A stretch of 64,000 nucleotides of DNA from Leptolyngbya sp. NIES-2104 (GCF_001485215.1 NZ_BBWW01000004.1:20247-84246); one strand, 5' to 3'. Counted from the stretch's first letter, positions 16,311 through 27,285 are shown. Notes: generated from the sequence alone by a model not told the origin. Program-made: numbers and translations.

Positions 16311-17156
16311 GAGCGTGTCATCAATTATAGGATTCGATAAAGTGGAGAGCGTAGACCCTGCAAAACAAGGTTGTGAACCGGGATGACAAGTCGACGCTAT
16401 GCGCTGCGCGATGACCAGTGGGAACGGATCAAAGACCTGTTACCGGGACGAGAAGGAAGCGTGGGTGTGACGGCAAAGGACAATCGTTTATTTGTCGAAG
16501 CCGTGCTGTATCGCTATCGTGCAGGAATTCCGTGGCGTGACCTACCGGGACGGTTTGGCGATTTTCGGGTGGTGCATACCCGCTTCAGTCGGTGGTCAAA
16601 AACCGGAGTGTGGGAACGAGTGTTTCAGCACTTAGCCGAGGCTGCGGATAACGAAGATGCGATGATTGATGCAACGATAGTGCGCGCCCACCAACACAGT
16701 GCAGGCGCAAAAGGGGGGAGCCAGAAGCTGAAGCCATCGGTCGCAGCACAGGCGGATTGAGTACCAAGATTCATGCGACAACCGATGCGTTAGGCAATCC
16801 CTTGAGCTTTCATCTCACGCCCGGACAAGCCTCTGACTTGGATGGAGCCGACAAGCTGTTGCCGGATGTGGTTGCAGATACAGTGCTGGCTGACAAAGCC
16901 TATGATGCTGACGAACGAGTGATTCAGTCGCTCGAAGCGCAAGGCAAGACGGCGGTGATTCCTCCTCGACGTAACCGAAAGCATCCACGTCAGTATGATA
17001 AAGATCTGTACAAAGCACGGCATCTGATTGAGAACTTTTTCGCCAAGCTTAAGCAGTATCGTGCCATTGCCACCCGGTATGACAAACGAGCGGTCAACTT
17101 CTTAGGTGCAATCTATCTTGCAGCTTCGGTCATCTGGCTCAATTGATGACACGCCC
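16311..17156 (+). mobile_element. IS5-family (IS427-like) insertion sequence, copy 1
   Basis: Terminal inverted repeats GAGCGTGTCATCAATT (16311-16326) and the complement of GGGCGTGTCATCAATT (17141-17156) match at 15 of 16 positions. They are flanked by TA on both sides (16309-16310, 17157-17158), the short target duplication typical of the IS427 group. Length 846 bp with a two-frame transposase. The right end lies 37 bp from the truncated end of a hybrid histidine kinase gene. Confidence 0.85.
16383..17146 (+). CDS. IS5-family transposase made by -1 frameshift
   Basis: Two overlapping frames, 16383-16760 and a downstream frame ending at 17146, join through a -1 slip on A4G6 at 16709-16718. 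The fused protein would read AKGG then EPEAEAIGRSTGGLSTKIHA, the conserved junction in this family. DDE residues: Asp in MIDATIVRAHQH (first frame), Asp in VLADKAYD and Glu in ENFFAKLKQYRAIATRYDK (second frame). The N-terminus RRYALRDDQWERIKDLLPG is the usual IS5-group helix-turn-helix. Both terminal repeats and both frames look intact, so the element may be active. Confidence 0.85.
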
Positions 17157-17193
17157 TAGCAATTCAAATTTTTCGACCAATTGAGCAATTGCA

Positions 17194-18537
17194 TCAATTA
17201 TCCGCCTGATCTTCGACTAAGAGAATTTGAACTCCTTCAAGAGATGGTGGTTCTTTCGCACTCGAAGTAGCGTCAGGTAGAGGATCGACAATCTTTTCTG
17301 GGTGGCAACTTTCTAGGTATTGGTGGGTGATTGGAAGTTGCACAGTAAAGGTCGTTCCTTGATTACAACCGTCACTATGCGCGTGAATTTCACCATGATG
17401 CAATTCAACCAACTGCCGCGCGATCGCAAGTCCTAATCCCAATCCGCCGTGAGCACGGGTCGAAGAACTATCAGCTTGCTGAAAGCGATCAAAAATGTGC
17501 GGCAAAAACTCTGGGTCAATGCCAATGCCCGTATCGCTAATTCGCAGTTTGATATAGCCATTAGAATCAGACGAAACTTGCAGGTTAACTTGTCCGCCCG
17601 TCGGCGTAAACTTGATTGCATTCGTGAGTAGATTCAAAACAATCTGGCGCAATCGCGCTGAATCTGCCTCTATCGTTGAAATCGTAGGATCGAGTTGTAC
17701 AGACAGATGAATTGTTTTGGCTTTAGCTTGGGGACAAATCGCGTCGATCGTTGCATTAATGAATGCCTTGAGATCTACGGTGCGAATTTCTAGCTGAACT
17801 TTTCCGCGCATTAGTCCGGAGATGTCTAGAATATCTTCGATGAGTTGCGCTTGGGCTTGGGCATTTCTCGCGATCGTTCCTAACGCCCGTTGGGTCATAT
17901 CAGCATCAAGTTGGCGATCGAGCAGTAGCCGCGACCAACCTAGAATCGAGTTAAGAGGTGTCCGTAGTTCGTGAGAAACGACCATAAGAAATTCGTCTTT
18001 CAGCCGATTTGCTTCTTCTGCTTGTTGGCGAGCGGCTTCGGCGCGGACAATTTCTGTATTTTTAGCGACCAGTTGAGCTGCCTGATGTTGAACTTCTAGA
18101 TTCTTTTTAAACAAATCAATGAATACAGAGACTTTAGAAGTCAAAATGACCGGGTTAATCGGCTTGTATAAATAATCCACAGCACCCAGGGTATAACCTT
18201 GTGATTGTAGGTCATCGCCGTCCGCAAACGCCGTTAAAAAGATAATTGGGGTGTGTTGATATCGATCGCGCTGACGAATTAATCTTGCCGTTTCAAAACC
18301 ATCAATTCCTGGCATTTGGACATCAAGCAAGATCACAGCCACCTCATGATGAAGTAAGTACTTCAAGGCGGCTGCACCTGATTGAACTTTGACGAGGTTC
18401 TGTCCTAAGCTCTGCAACACAGTCTCTAGGGCAAGCAGGTTTTCGGCGCGATCGTCCACGAGCAGGACGTTGACTTGCGGTTCGATTTTCATTGAGGAAG
18501 CAGGAAATAGCTGTACATTTTGCGGCTGATGATTCAT
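17194..18537 (-). CDS. Hybrid histidine kinase (REC-HisKA-HATPase), C-terminal receiver lost
   Basis: 447 aa. N-terminal receiver VLLVDDRAEN with phospho-acceptor Asp72 in LLDVQMPG, a short coiled coil, His[16 protein letters not shown] with His189, and HATPase boxes DTGIGI and GGLGLGLAI. The C-terminus begins a second receiver (VQILLVEDQADN) but stops there, 37 bp from the insertion-sequence end, so about 100 residues of receiver are missing. I read this as damage from the element's insertion. Next to, and 18 bp downstream of, the 1941-aa kinase gene, so one operon and probably one phosphorelay. Confidence 0.85.
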   Translation of the reverse strand: MNHQPQNVQLFPASSMKIEPQVNVLLVDDRAENLLALETVLQSLGQNLVKVQSGAAALKYLLHHEVAVILLDVQMPGIDGFETARLIRQRDRYQHTPIIFLTAFADGDDLQSQGYTLGAVDYLYKPINPVILTSKVSVFIDLFKKNLEVQHQAAQLVAKNTEIVRAEAARQQAEEANRLKDEFLMVVSHELRTPLNSILGWSRLLLDRQLDADMTQRALGTIARNAQAQAQLIEDILDISGLMRGKVQLEIRTVDLKAFINATIDAICPQAKAKTIHLSVQLDPTISTIEADSARLRQIVLNLLTNAIKFTPTGGQVNLQVSSDSNGYIKLRISDTGIGIDPEFLPHIFDRFQQADSSSTRAHGGLGLGLAIARQLVELHHGEIHAHSDGCNQGTTFTVQLPITHQYLESCHPEKIVDPLPDATSSAKEPPSLEGVQILLVEDQADN

Positions 18538-18555
18538 CCTTAGTTAGAAATTGAC

Positions 18556-21500
18556 CTATCGGTGAAGCCAAACTCGAAGCGTAGACATCAGTTGATTAGT
18601 TTCCACCGGCTTTGTGATGTAATCTGAGGCTCCAGCTTCCATACATTTTTCGCGATCGCCCCGCATTGCTTTTGCGGTTAGCGCAATGATCGGTAACCTT
18701 GAAAACTGACTGAGTTGCCGGATTGCCCGTGTCGTTTCGTAGCCATCCATTTCGGGCATCATGACATCCATTAGCACTAAGTCAATGTCTGGATGGTTTT
18801 GTAGCATTGTGATGCCTTCTCGACCATTTTCCCCATAGAGAATGTTCACTTGATAGCGTTCTAATACACTGGTGAGGGCGAAAATGTTTCGCATATCGTC
18901 ATCGACGATCAGAATTTTCTTACCTGCCAGCGTTAAATCTTGTTGCTGCGATCGCTCTAGCATTTCTCGCTGCAACTCTGGTAAATTTGCTTGCACCCGA
19001 TGCAGGAACAAAGCGGTTTCATCAAGTAAGCGTTCAGGCGATCGCACATCTTTGAGGATGATCGTGTCTGAGATGCGGCGAAGTTCCCGTTCTTCTTGAG
19101 CACTTAGCTCTTTTCCAGTGTAAATAATAATCGGTAAGTGTTTTAGCTTAGGGTCTTGCTTCACTTGCTCAATAAAGGCAAATCCGTTTATATCAGGCAA
19201 TCCTAGATCGAGTACTAGACAATCGAAGTGTCCCGATTTAAGCGCCTCTAAGGCTTCTGTCCCTGTACCAACAGCGGTACTAGCGACATCAGTGTTCCCG
19301 ATCAGCTCAACAATACTTTGGCGTTGAACGTCGTCATCCTCTACAATCAGCAGATTCTTAACTGAGCGATCGACAAACGCTTTAATGCTGGATAAGGCGT
19401 TGAGCAGTACCTCGCTGTTGATCGGCTTTTGCAGGTACGCGATCGCGCCTTGACTTAAACTGCGTTGCAGTCCTTCCTCGACGGACATCACGTGAACCGG
19501 AATATGTCGGATATCAGGGTTATGCTTCAATCGATCTAATACCATCCACCCATCGAGAATCGGAAGGCGAATGTCGAGCATAATTGCCGTTGGTTTGAAC
19601 TGTTGCGCCATTTCCAGACCGACATTGCCACGAGTTGCCACAAGCCCTTTGAAGCCTTGTTGCCTTGCCATATCCAGCAAGATTCGAGCAAAGTTCAAGT
19701 CATCTTCGATAATGAGCAGGGTGAAATCGTCTGACTGAATGGTTTCTCGATCATCTTCGATCGCCTGATCAAACATCAATACTGGCTCCGATAGCTCAGT
19801 TGTGAGAGCCAGTGGTTGAGATGCGGGTTTAACCAGAACCCTTGATAGTGAGGAAGATGCTGCTGTCGTCGATTCAGATATCAGTGAATGCCAACGTCCA
19901 CCATCATTTTGAGGGAGATAGAGCGTGAATGTGCTGCCTCGACCGGGTTCGCTCACAAGCCGAATCTCGCCTCCTAACAAACGAGCAATTTCTCGACTAA
20001 TCGACAAGCCTAAGCCTGTTCCTCCATACTTGCGAGAAGTGGTGCCATCTGCCTGCTGAAAAGCTTCAAAAATGACTTGTTGCTTGTCTGGCGCGATGCC
20101 AATTCCTGTATCAGAAACGGCAAAAGCGATCACTCGATCAGCCTGATTTAGCTTGTCTTGATCAGAACTCCAGCCCTCGATCGCTAAGCGAACATTGAGG
20201 CTAACTTGACCTTGCTCAGTGAACTTAAAGGCATTGGAGAGTAGGTTCTTTAACACTTGCTGCAACCGTTTGGAGTCAGTGTACAAACTGCGTGGCAACT
20301 GCGGATCGAAACTGATCTGAAAATCGAGGTTGCGGTCTTGGGCAACTTGACGAAATGTGCGATCGAGATGATTACGAAGGTCAGTGAATGACATTGGCTC
20401 TGGATCGATCGACATCGTACCCGACTCGATTTTTGCCAGATCCAGAATGTCGTTAATCAGTTCGAGCAGGTCGTTTCCAGCGGAATGGATCGTTCGTGCA
20501 TATTCCACCTGCTTTTCAGTCAGGTTGTGATCGCTGTTGTCAGCAAAGAGCCGCGCCAAAATGAGCAAACTATTCAGTGGGGTTCTCAACTCATGAGACA
20601 TATTGGCGAGAAACTCAGATTTGTATTTAGAACTTAGAGCAAGCTGTTCGGCTTTTTCTTCTAGCGATCGTCGAGCTTGTTCAATTTCTTGATTTTTGCG
20701 TTCAACTTCTTGGTTTTGAACTGCTAACAATTCTGCTTTCTCTTGCAGTTCCTCATTGGTTTGCTGAAGTTGTTCTTGCTGATTCTTGAGTAAGTCTTCA
20801 GAGGCTTTCAGAGATTGAGCTTGCTGTTCTAGTCGTTGATTTGTTCCGGTGAGTTCTTTCTGTTGGCTTTGCAGTTCTTCTGCTAGAGATTGGGACTGTT
20901 TGAGCAACTCCTCGGTTCGCATACTTGCTGCGATCGTATTGAGAACGATAGCAATGCTCTCGGTCAACTGATCAAAAAAGGTCAAATGAATATCGCTAAA
21001 TCGCGAGAACGAGGCAAGTTCGATCACAGCCGTCACTTGTCCTTCAAACAATACCGGAAGGGCGACGGCATTCAAGGGACTCGCTTCACCCAATCCAGAA
21101 CTGATTTTGATATAGTCAGCCGGAACTTCAGTGAGCAAAATACGCTCTTTCTCTAGGGCACACTGTCCGATTAGTCCTTCGCCTAGCTGGAAGCGGTTGC
21201 CTAAGTGTTTGCGCTCTCGATAAGCATAAGTGCTAAGTAGCTTGAGAAAGCCCGAATGATGATCGCTGCTTTCCATTAGGTAAAAGACACCATGCTGCGC
21301 TGAAACGAGCGGAGCCAATTCCGACAAAATGAGCTTGGAAACCGCTTCGAGATCGCGCTGACCTTGCAGCATTCGCGTGAACTTCGCCAAGTTAGTTTTG
21401 AGCCAGTCTTGCTCAGTATTTTTCTGAGTAGTTTCGCGCAGATTGGCGATCATTTGGTTGATGTTATCTTTTAACGCAGCAACTTCCCCCTGCGCTTCGA

Positions 21501-24381
21501 CCGCAACCGATCGCGTTAAATCTCCCTTGGTGACCGCCGTTGCCACCTCAGCGATCGCTCTTACTTGAGTCGTCAGATTCGCTGCGAGTTCGTTGACGTT
21601 ATCGGTCAAGTCGCGCCAGGTTCCTGATGCTCCCGGAACTTTTGCCTGCCCCCCCAGCTTTCCTTCGATGCCCACTTCTCGTGCCACAGTTGTTACTTGG
21701 TCTGCAAACGTCGCGAGCGTATCGGTCATCTCGTTAATAGTGTCAGCTAATGTTTCGATTTCGCCTTTGGCATCGAGCATTAACTTCCGTTTCAAGTCAC
21801 CATTCGCCACGGCTGTTACTACTTTGGCAATGCCTCGGACTTGAGCAGTGAGATTGCTCGCCATTGAGTTCACATTGTCGGTCAAATCCTTCCAGGTTCC
21901 CGCTACGCCAATGACTTGAGCTTGACCCCCTAACTTTCCTTCGGTTCCGACTTCCCGCGCTACCCGCGTCACTTCCGAAGCAAAAGAACTCAACTGATCG
22001 ACCATTGTGTTGATCGTGTTTTTGAGATCGAGAATTTCACCTTTCACGTCCACTGTGATTTTTCTAGACAGGTTGCCATTCGCGATCGCCGTTGCGACTT
22101 CTGCAATGTTCCGTACTTGGGCAGTCAAGTTACCTGCCATCGAATTCACGTTATCGGTCAAGTCCTTCCAAGTGCCACCAACGCCGCGAACATACGCTTG
22201 CACCCCTAATTTTCCTTCGGTTCCGACTTCCCGTGCCACCCGCGTCACTTCCGAAGCAAATGAGTTAAGCTGATCCACCATCGTATTGATCGTGTTCTTG
22301 AGTTCAAGAATCTCACCTTTCACATCCACGGTAATTTTCTTGGAAAGATCACCATTTGCCACCGCCGTGGTTACTTCAGCAATGTTTCTCACTTGTGCAG
22401 TTAAACTGCCTGCCATGAAGTTCACACTATCGGTTAAATCCTTCCAGGTTCCCGCCACGCCAGGAACTTGCGCTTGTACACCAAGCTTTCCTTCAGAACC
22501 CACTTCCCGCGCCACCCGCGTCACTTCCGAAGCAAATGAATTGAGTTGATCCACCATCGTATTAACAGTGTTTTTCAACTCTAGAATTTCACCTTTCACA
22601 TCGACGGTGATTTTTTTAGAGAGATCCCCATTTGCCACCGCTGTTGTCACTGCTGCAATATTTCGCACCTGTGCTGTTAAACTGCCTGCCATAAAGTTTA
22701 CGCTGTCGGTCAGATCCTTCCAGGTTCCTGCTACGCCCCGCACATCTGCCTGTACACCGAGCTTTCCTTCAGACCCCACTTCCCGCGCTACCCGCGTCAC
22801 TTCCGAGGCAAAAGAACTGAGTTGATCCACCATCGTATTGATCGTGTTTTTCAACTCTAAAATTTCGCCTTTCACATCGACGGTAATTTTCTTGGACAAA
22901 TCACCATTTGCTACCGCTGTTGTGACCTCAGCAATACTTCGCACCTGTGCCGTCAGGTTGCCCGCCATGAAATTCACGCTGTCGGTCAGATCCTTCCAGG
23001 TTCCCGCGACACCTTGAACCTGCGCTTGCACACCCAGTTTTCCTTCGGTTCCCACTTCTCGCGCCACTCGCGTGACTTCTGAAACAAAGGAATTGAGTTG
23101 ATCCACCATGATATTAATGGTGTTCTTGAGTTCAAGAATCTCACCTTTGACATCCACAGTGATTTTCTTAGACAAATCACCATTTGCTACCGCTGTAGTG
23201 ACTTCCGCAATGTTCCGCACCTGCGCCGTTAAACTGCCTGCCATAAAGTTCACGCTGTCGGTAAGGTCTTTCCAGGTTCCCGCTACGCCTTTAACTTGTG
23301 CTTGACCGCCGAGTTTCCCTTCTGCGCCCACTTCTCGCGCTACCCGCGTCACCTCTGAAGCAAACGAGTTGAGTTGATCCACCATCGTGTTGACGGTGTT
23401 CTTAAGCTCAAGAATTTCACCTTTCACATCCACAGTGATTTTCTTGGACAAATCACCATTTGCTACCGCTGTAGTGACTTCCGCAATGTTCCGCACTTGG
23501 GCAGTGAGGTTGCCTGCCATCGAGTTCACACTGTCGGTCAAATCTTTCCAGGTTCCCGCCACGCCGCGCACATCAGCTTGCACCCCTAGTTTTCCTTCAG
23601 TTCCCACTTCTCGCGCCACCCGCGTCACTTCCGAGGCAAACGAATTAAGCTGATCCACCATCGTATTGATCGTATTTTTCAACTCCAAAATTTCGCCTTT
23701 CACATCGACGGTGATTTTTTTCGACAAGTCTCCATTCGCCACCGCTGTCGTCACTTCCGCGATGTTCCGCACCTGAGCGGTGAGGTTGCCCGCCATCGAG
23801 TTCACACTGTCGGTTAAATCTTTCCAGGTTCCCGCCACGCCAGGGACATCTGCCTGTACCCCCAACATCCCTTCGGTTCCCACTTCTCGCGCCACTCGCG
23901 TCACCTCTGAAGCGAACGAGTTGAGTTGATCCACCATTGTGTTAACAATTTGAGCCGTTTGCAGGAACTCGCCTTGCAGCGGTTTGCCCTCAATTTCGGT
24001 CGCGATCGTTTGCGTCAAATTTCCCGTTGCTACTGCCCGAATCACCCGCGTTGTTTCGGTCATTGGCTGCACCAAGTCGGTGATCAACGTATTCACAGAC
24101 CCGATCGATGCTTTCCAAGCACCTCGCGCATTGTCGATCGAAGCTCGTTCGCTAATCTTGCCTTCTTTACCAACGACCGTGCTGATGTGTTCTAGCTCGG
24201 TTGCCATTTGCTCATTCATCTCAATAATGTCGTTGAGCGTATCCGCAATTTTGCCTGCGATTCCAGTTTGCTCGATCGGCATTCTGGCTGAGAAATTACC
24301 TTTTTTAACTTCAACCAGGGTTTTGAGAAGCTGCTGGAGGTCAAGGGTATCCGAGTCAACGGTGCGAGGTACAGTAGTCAT
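18556..24381 (-). CDS. Giant cytosolic hybrid histidine kinase with tandem HAMP array
   Basis: 1941 aa. Order: an N-terminal helical unit; nine near-identical ~92-residue units (each with [47 protein letters not shown]) which are tandem HAMP pairs; a GAF domain (~1010-1165); a long Gln/Glu coiled coil; HisKA with His1263 ([12 protein letters not shown]); HATPase; and three receivers with Asp1603, Asp1725 and Asp1872. This is the architecture of Nik1/group III-type hybrid kinases, which sense osmotic or similar stress without a membrane sensor. No transmembrane segment. The HAMP units are so alike at DNA level that unit gain or loss is likely. Confidence 0.9.
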   Translation of the reverse strand: MTTVPRTVDSDTLDLQQLLKTLVEVKKGNFSARMPIEQTGIAGKIADTLNDIIEMNEQMATELEHISTVVGKEGKISERASIDNARGAWKASIGSVNTLITDLVQPMTETTRVIRAVATGNLTQTIATEIEGKPLQGEFLQTAQIVNTMVDQLNSFASEVTRVAREVGTEGMLGVQADVPGVAGTWKDLTDSVNSMAGNLTAQVRNIAEVTTAVANGDLSKKITVDVKGEILELKNTINTMVDQLNSFASEVTRVAREVGTEGKLGVQADVRGVAGTWKDLTDSVNSMAGNLTAQVRNIAEVTTAVANGDLSKKITVDVKGEILELKNTVNTMVDQLNSFASEVTRVAREVGAEGKLGGQAQVKGVAGTWKDLTDSVNFMAGSLTAQVRNIAEVTTAVANGDLSKKITVDVKGEILELKNTINIMVDQLNSFVSEVTRVAREVGTEGKLGVQAQVQGVAGTWKDLTDSVNFMAGNLTAQVRSIAEVTTAVANGDLSKKITVDVKGEILELKNTINTMVDQLSSFASEVTRVAREVGSEGKLGVQADVRGVAGTWKDLTDSVNFMAGSLTAQVRNIAAVTTAVANGDLSKKITVDVKGEILELKNTVNTMVDQLNSFASEVTRVAREVGSEGKLGVQAQVPGVAGTWKDLTDSVNFMAGSLTAQVRNIAEVTTAVANGDLSKKITVDVKGEILELKNTINTMVDQLNSFASEVTRVAREVGTEGKLGVQAYVRGVGGTWKDLTDNVNSMAGNLTAQVRNIAEVATAIANGNLSRKITVDVKGEILDLKNTINTMVDQLSSFASEVTRVAREVGTEGKLGGQAQVIGVAGTWKDLTDNVNSMASNLTAQVRGIAKVVTAVANGDLKRKLMLDAKGEIETLADTINEMTDTLATFADQVTTVAREVGIEGKLGGQAKVPGASGTWRDLTDNVNELAANLTTQVRAIAEVATAVTKGDLTRSVAVEAQGEVAALKDNINQMIANLRETTQKNTEQDWLKTNLAKFTRMLQGQRDLEAVSKLILSELAPLVSAQHGVFYLMESSDHHSGFLKLLSTYAYRERKHLGNRFQLGEGLIGQCALEKERILLTEVPADYIKISSGLGEASPLNAVALPVLFEGQVTAVIELASFSRFSDIHLTFFDQLTESIAIVLNTIAASMRTEELLKQSQSLAEELQSQQKELTGTNQRLEQQAQSLKASEDLLKNQQEQLQQTNEELQEKAELLAVQNQEVERKNQEIEQARRSLEEKAEQLALSSKYKSEFLANMSHELRTPLNSLLILARLFADNSDHNLTEKQVEYARTIHSAGNDLLELINDILDLAKIESGTMSIDPEPMSFTDLRNHLDRTFRQVAQDRNLDFQISFDPQLPRSLYTDSKRLQQVLKNLLSNAFKFTEQGQVSLNVRLAIEGWSSDQDKLNQADRVIAFAVSDTGIGIAPDKQQVIFEAFQQADGTTSRKYGGTGLGLSISREIARLLGGEIRLVSEPGRGSTFTLYLPQNDGGRWHSLISESTTAASSSLSRVLVKPASQPLALTTELSEPVLMFDQAIEDDRETIQSDDFTLLIIEDDLNFARILLDMARQQGFKGLVATRGNVGLEMAQQFKPTAIMLDIRLPILDGWMVLDRLKHNPDIRHIPVHVMSVEEGLQRSLSQGAIAYLQKPINSEVLLNALSSIKAFVDRSVKNLLIVEDDDVQRQSIVELIGNTDVASTAVGTGTEALEALKSGHFDCLVLDLGLPDINGFAFIEQVKQDPKLKHLPIIIYTGKELSAQEERELRRISDTIILKDVRSPERLLDETALFLHRVQANLPELQREMLERSQQQDLTLAGKKILIVDDDMRNIFALTSVLERYQVNILYGENGREGITMLQNHPDIDLVLMDVMMPEMDGYETTRAIRQLSQFSRLPIIALTAKAMRGDREKCMEAGASDYITKPVETNQLMSTLRVWLHR

Positions 24382-24714
24382 AACGAGTTGAGCGAGTGCT
24401 TTGGGTCAATAGAATCAGATGTCTTTGGTTTGATTCATGACCAAAGGCTTATTCCAGGAATATTATCCCTCTACCGTACATATAGCTCGCTTCTATCAAT
24501 GGGAGTAATCTGATTTCTGTTCCACCTTAAGATAGAGGGCATTCATCTAAAATTAGGTATTCTTTGTGTGGAATTGCAGAAGTAGTAACGGTTCGATATG
24601 ATGCTAATTTTTATAGTGAATAAAAATTAATAGTGCTACGTGGATGAAAACAGTGTACTGAACGCAGTATTCATGCTTCGGCAGTATCAATTCAATTGAT
24701 AGAGGAATTGCTTC

Positions 24715-25035
24715 TTGCAAGATCAGCCGCTTAACGAAACACTCAGCGCTAAGAATTTCAGTCACTTGATTGAGGCTGTGGTCAAAGCGATTTTGAAAGT
24801 CGGTCAAACGCACGACCTAGAGCAAGCGTTCGTAGTCCGGGACGAATTACGCCGTCTTCCAGATGCGTTGCTGACTGAAGTTCTAAATCAAGTGATGTTG
24901 CACCTCGTCTCGATCGATCCTTTATTATGTCGCTGGTTTATTATTGATGTCTTTCTACGAGATGCATCGCCGGAGGGCAGAGCAGACGTTGCAGAACGGA
25001 TTAATCTACTGATAGCGGGTCTGCGATCGCTCTAG
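24715..25035 (+). CDS. Small helical protein, unknown
   Basis: 106 aa from a TTG start preceded by GAGGA at 9 nt. The sequence is all-helical (HLIEAVVKAILKVGQTHDLEQAFVVRDELRRLPDALLTEVLNQVML) with no membrane segment or known motif. Codon use and the lack of a competing frame make it plausible, and it is kept unchanged in both copies of the repeat, but I recognise no family. It reads away from the hybrid kinase gene and ends about 100 bp before a perfect hairpin. Confidence 0.45.
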   Translation: MQDQPLNETLSAKNFSHLIEAVVKAILKVGQTHDLEQAFVVRDELRRLPDALLTEVLNQVMLHLVSIDPLLCRWFIIDVFLRDASPEGRADVAERINLLIAGLRSL

Positions 25036-25133
25036 CTAAGTATGGTTAGCTAGAGCCACAGTTCAGTAAGATCAATGACCAGTAGCTCTCTGATTAGAAT
25101 TGCCGACTGATATGCGACTTCGCTGTCATCATT

Positions 25134-25178
25134 AAAACTAAACAACTATGCACTGAAAGTGCATAGTTGTTTAGTTTT
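25134..25178. terminator. Perfect 21-bp stem hairpin, probable bidirectional terminator
   Basis: Two exactly complementary 21-nt arms (25134-25154 and 25158-25178), inner part AACTAAACAACTATGCACT, separated by GAA. Arms start with AAAA and end with TTTT, so transcripts from either side would have a short U tract after the stem. It lies beyond the small ORF. A DNA cruciform or protein site is also possible. Confidence 0.6.
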
Positions 25179-25325
25179 GACCTTCTACTGTTTCTTTGTT
25201 CTCTCAAAAACGGTCGATAAAGATTCTCAAAACGCAGCGTTCTTTAGCGACTGGAAGCTTCGTGTAGCAACGCCTCTAGCTTTCTAGTGACTAAATGCAA
25301 GATGAGTTGTGAGAAGCTCAGTTTT

Positions 25326-25925
25326 TCAAAGCTCCAACTCATAGATTTGAGCGATCTCATCCGATTGAATTCCCAAATACGCCAACGTCTGACGCTGAGT
25401 GGCGTGTCCGAACGCTTCCATCAGCAAAGGAATTGCAGTGCCTCGCTCCGTTCGCTGCCAGTAGCCCCAAGTCTTCCGCAGCGTATGACTCCCATAGTTC
25501 CCCTTCAGTCCCACATCTTGGCACCAAGTTTTGACCATCGTACTCACAGTCGTCACCGTTAAACACCCCCGCTGCCCCGTGAAGAGATTGTCTTCGTCCT
25601 GAAGCTGACTGTTCCCCAGCCAATGCTGAATCGCCGAGATCGCAGTGCCATTGAGCGTCACAGGACGATACTTGTGCGTTTTGCTCTGCTTCAGTTCTAA
25701 AACATCGCCGACATTAAGCGATCGCACCTGCCGCACCTTGATCGATAAGAGTTCGTTTGCCCGATACGCCGTGTTGATTCCCAACGTGAACAAACACAAA
25801 TCACGCGGATGGTCTGCCAGCACCTTCTTGATTCGTTGGATCGCTTTTTTGTCTCGAATCGGTTCCACCTTGATCGTTGATCCTGGTGCGGGATGGTTGG
25901 GATTCTGCCCTTTCTGAAACGGCAT
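25326..25925 (-). CDS. Tyrosine recombinase/integrase (catalytic domain type)
   Basis: 199 aa. Short XerC/D-like protein lacking the usual N-terminal core-binding domain. Catalytic residues visible: Arg in AYRANELL, Lys in SKTHKYRPV, His-x-x-Arg in SHTLRKTWGY, His in FGHATQRQTLAYLGI, and a Tyr near the end (AYLGI or IYELEL). ATG 25925 (MPFQKGQNPNHP) looks like the family start; GTG 25946 is in frame. It sits just beyond the visible right part of repeat copy 1, facing it, and could serve integration or dimer resolution. Upstream DNA holds repeated CTCACTAACTT sequences. Confidence 0.85.
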   Translation of the reverse strand: MPFQKGQNPNHPAPGSTIKVEPIRDKKAIQRIKKVLADHPRDLCLFTLGINTAYRANELLSIKVRQVRSLNVGDVLELKQSKTHKYRPVTLNGTAISAIQHWLGNSQLQDEDNLFTGQRGCLTVTTVSTMVKTWCQDVGLKGNYGSHTLRKTWGYWQRTERGTAIPLLMEAFGHATQRQTLAYLGIQSDEIAQIYELEL

Positions 25926-25941
25926 ACGGCTCTTTTCTCGA

Positions 25942-26090
25942 CTCACTAACTTTTAGCCATTTTATCTGTAAACTTAGCGAAGTTGAAAACCTTTGATTTT
26001 AGCCCTGTCTAACAGAATCATGCTGAAAGTCAAGACAGAAGCGAGGTTTAGCCTCTTTCTTATCTCACTAACTTCGAATAAATAGTTAGT
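25942..26090. repeat. CTCACTAACTT repeats, possible recombinase sites
   Basis: CTCACTAACTT occurs at 25942-25952, at the integrase 5' end, and at 26064-26074, where ACTAACT (26067-26073) is mirrored by AGTTAGT (26084-26090) across a 10-bp spacer, an arm-spacer-arm layout like a tyrosine-recombinase core site. The surrounding stretch 25947-26303 has no gene I can support. Confidence 0.35.
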
Positions 26091-26303
26091 CAGTTGGATG
26101 AGACGTAGGGTTGAGGCGAACATCTGACTCCTGATTAAAGTCGTGCCAGTGATTCTGTTGATTAAAGTTGCGATCGACAGAGTTCAATCGATGAATTTTC
26201 TTGCACTGCTCATTGGTTTTCAAGGTGGCGAGCAGTGCCATCTCAAATTGTCTTCAGCCAAGTCGAATGGAGGAGTGTCAGGCAGTGAAGCCTTCCGAGA
26301 TGG

Positions 26304-27023
26304 TCAGTCAATCTTTAGTAGAAAATCATCGATGCTGAACGATGTTAATACAGGTGCCTTGAGCGCAATTCCTTCGCCTTCGTCGTTGTCCTGAATGTGC
26401 CAAGACCAGATACGGCATCTCAAATCTTTCGGTACGCGCACAAGAGCCACATGATTAACTTGTGGATTAACGGATTGATAAGAACAAATTCTTCCACCAT
26501 ATAGCCTACCTGCTACATGAGAACAAGCTCTAGAATCCTTGTGACATATATTGCACAAATATTTATCTACTATTATTCCAGGGCTAAGATACATACCATT
26601 GCCAAAAGCCTTTTGGAAAAAGCTCTCTAAGCCATCTAAAGACTGAGCAACTTTCCTGATTACTTCACCTTGATAGAATCGGGATGCAAATTCAAGCCTT
26701 TCTTTGCAATCGCACAGCTTAATCCATACCTGTTCCACGATCAAATTATGCTCATGCCATCTACCATTACTAGTGGCTTGACATATTTGAACAGAATCAT
26801 GCAATCCTTTGATGAGGATTAGTAGAATAAGCAGTTTATTGTACTCATTGTCATCTACTTCAAAGACACGTTGCTTGAATGCAGAGCCATAATTGGTTAT
26901 AAAGTTTGTGCAGAGTAAATCTGCTTCCTCATACTGCTTATTGAACATCAGCTTCAACCATGTTTCAACTAACTCTGAAACATGAATTTCAAAGTCTACC
27001 GATTCAGTCTTTAGTTTCATCAA
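26304..27023 (-). CDS. Unknown protein with Cys/His cluster
   Basis: 239 aa. Helical N-terminal two-thirds; then DKYLCNICHKDSRACSHVAGRLYGGRICS, a C-x2-C-x6-C-x-H pattern that should bind zinc, and a short C-terminal strand-rich end (HVALVRVPKDLRCRIWSW). I do not recognise a family. Its start overlaps the end of the 90-aa gene by 20 bp, so it is the last gene of a three-gene unit (27522 to 26304) placed downstream of hsdR, a common position for accessory defence genes. A role in defence is inference from context only. Confidence 0.6.
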   Translation of the reverse strand: MMKLKTESVDFEIHVSELVETWLKLMFNKQYEEADLLCTNFITNYGSAFKQRVFEVDDNEYNKLLILLILIKGLHDSVQICQATSNGRWHEHNLIVEQVWIKLCDCKERLEFASRFYQGEVIRKVAQSLDGLESFFQKAFGNGMYLSPGIIVDKYLCNICHKDSRACSHVAGRLYGGRICSYQSVNPQVNHVALVRVPKDLRCRIWSWHIQDNDEGEGIALKAPVLTSFSIDDFLLKID

Positions 27024-27276
27024 TTTCGTCTTGATTGTTGATGCCTTTCAAAATCCTCAAAAAAGTATCTGCATCACCGTGAAACGTAATTTCACTAGAT
27101 GCTTTTTCATCCACAATTTTTAGATTGACATGGACTCTTGTTTCGTCTGGCTTCCCAGAAAGTTGAGAGAGTTTTTGCTGTTTGGAGGACTCTAATTCCT
27201 TCTGAATTTTTTCTCCTAGTAGGCGACCTATCACACTGATCAATAAGGGGAGTACAGCATGGTTGAGAATCCACAC
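27004..27276 (-). CDS. Unknown protein with N-terminal hydrophobic segment
   Basis: 90 aa from GTG 27276. N-terminal hydrophobic helix WILNHAVLPLLISVIGRLLG, a basic/acidic helical linker (KIQKELESSKQQKLSQL) and a small strand-rich end (RVHVNLKIVDEKASSEITFHGDADTFLRIL). It could be peripheral or membrane-anchored. Overlaps the downstream gene by 20 bp and follows the 78-aa gene by 9 bp, which argues for translational coupling. No family recognised. Confidence 0.5.
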   Translation of the reverse strand: MWILNHAVLPLLISVIGRLLGEKIQKELESSKQQKLSQLSGKPDETRVHVNLKIVDEKASSEITFHGDADTFLRILKGINNQDEIDETKD

Positions 27277-27285
27277 AGAGCCTAA

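Larger units (their letters stand above)
16220..25216. repeat. About 9-kb direct repeat, copy 1
   Basis: Sequence from 16220 onward recurs at 55004 with a constant offset of 38,784 bp; all encoded proteins compared are identical. Left edge: the copies part company upstream of TTCTCAGAATGGGAGG. The right edge is not visible because copy 2 reaches the window end (equal to 25216 here). Content: an IS5-family element, a truncated hybrid kinase, a 1941-aa hybrid kinase, a small ORF and a perfect hairpin. The 333 bp at 24382-24714, upstream of the 1941-aa kinase gene, show no gene or clear signal. Confidence 0.9.

Noticed and set aside
16383..16760. Transposase as a dead, frameshifted pseudogene
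   Set aside because: The A4G6 slip site and overlapping frames are the normal programmed -1 frameshift design in this IS group.
21593..23653. Series of plus-strand ORFs of 83-88 codons with similar products, spaced about 280 bp, resembling a tandem gene array
   Set aside because: They are the antisense of the nine HAMP units in the 1941-aa kinase; the minus-strand frame has the real domains.
21540..24000. Regular DNA repeats that could be taken for a CRISPR or satellite array
   Set aside because: Period of about 276 bp with coding conservation; no short repeat-spacer structure. It is the HAMP domain array.
24604..24813. 69-codon minus-strand ORF upstream of the small helical protein
   Set aside because: Overlaps the better supported plus-strand frame and has a hydrophobic, motif-free product.
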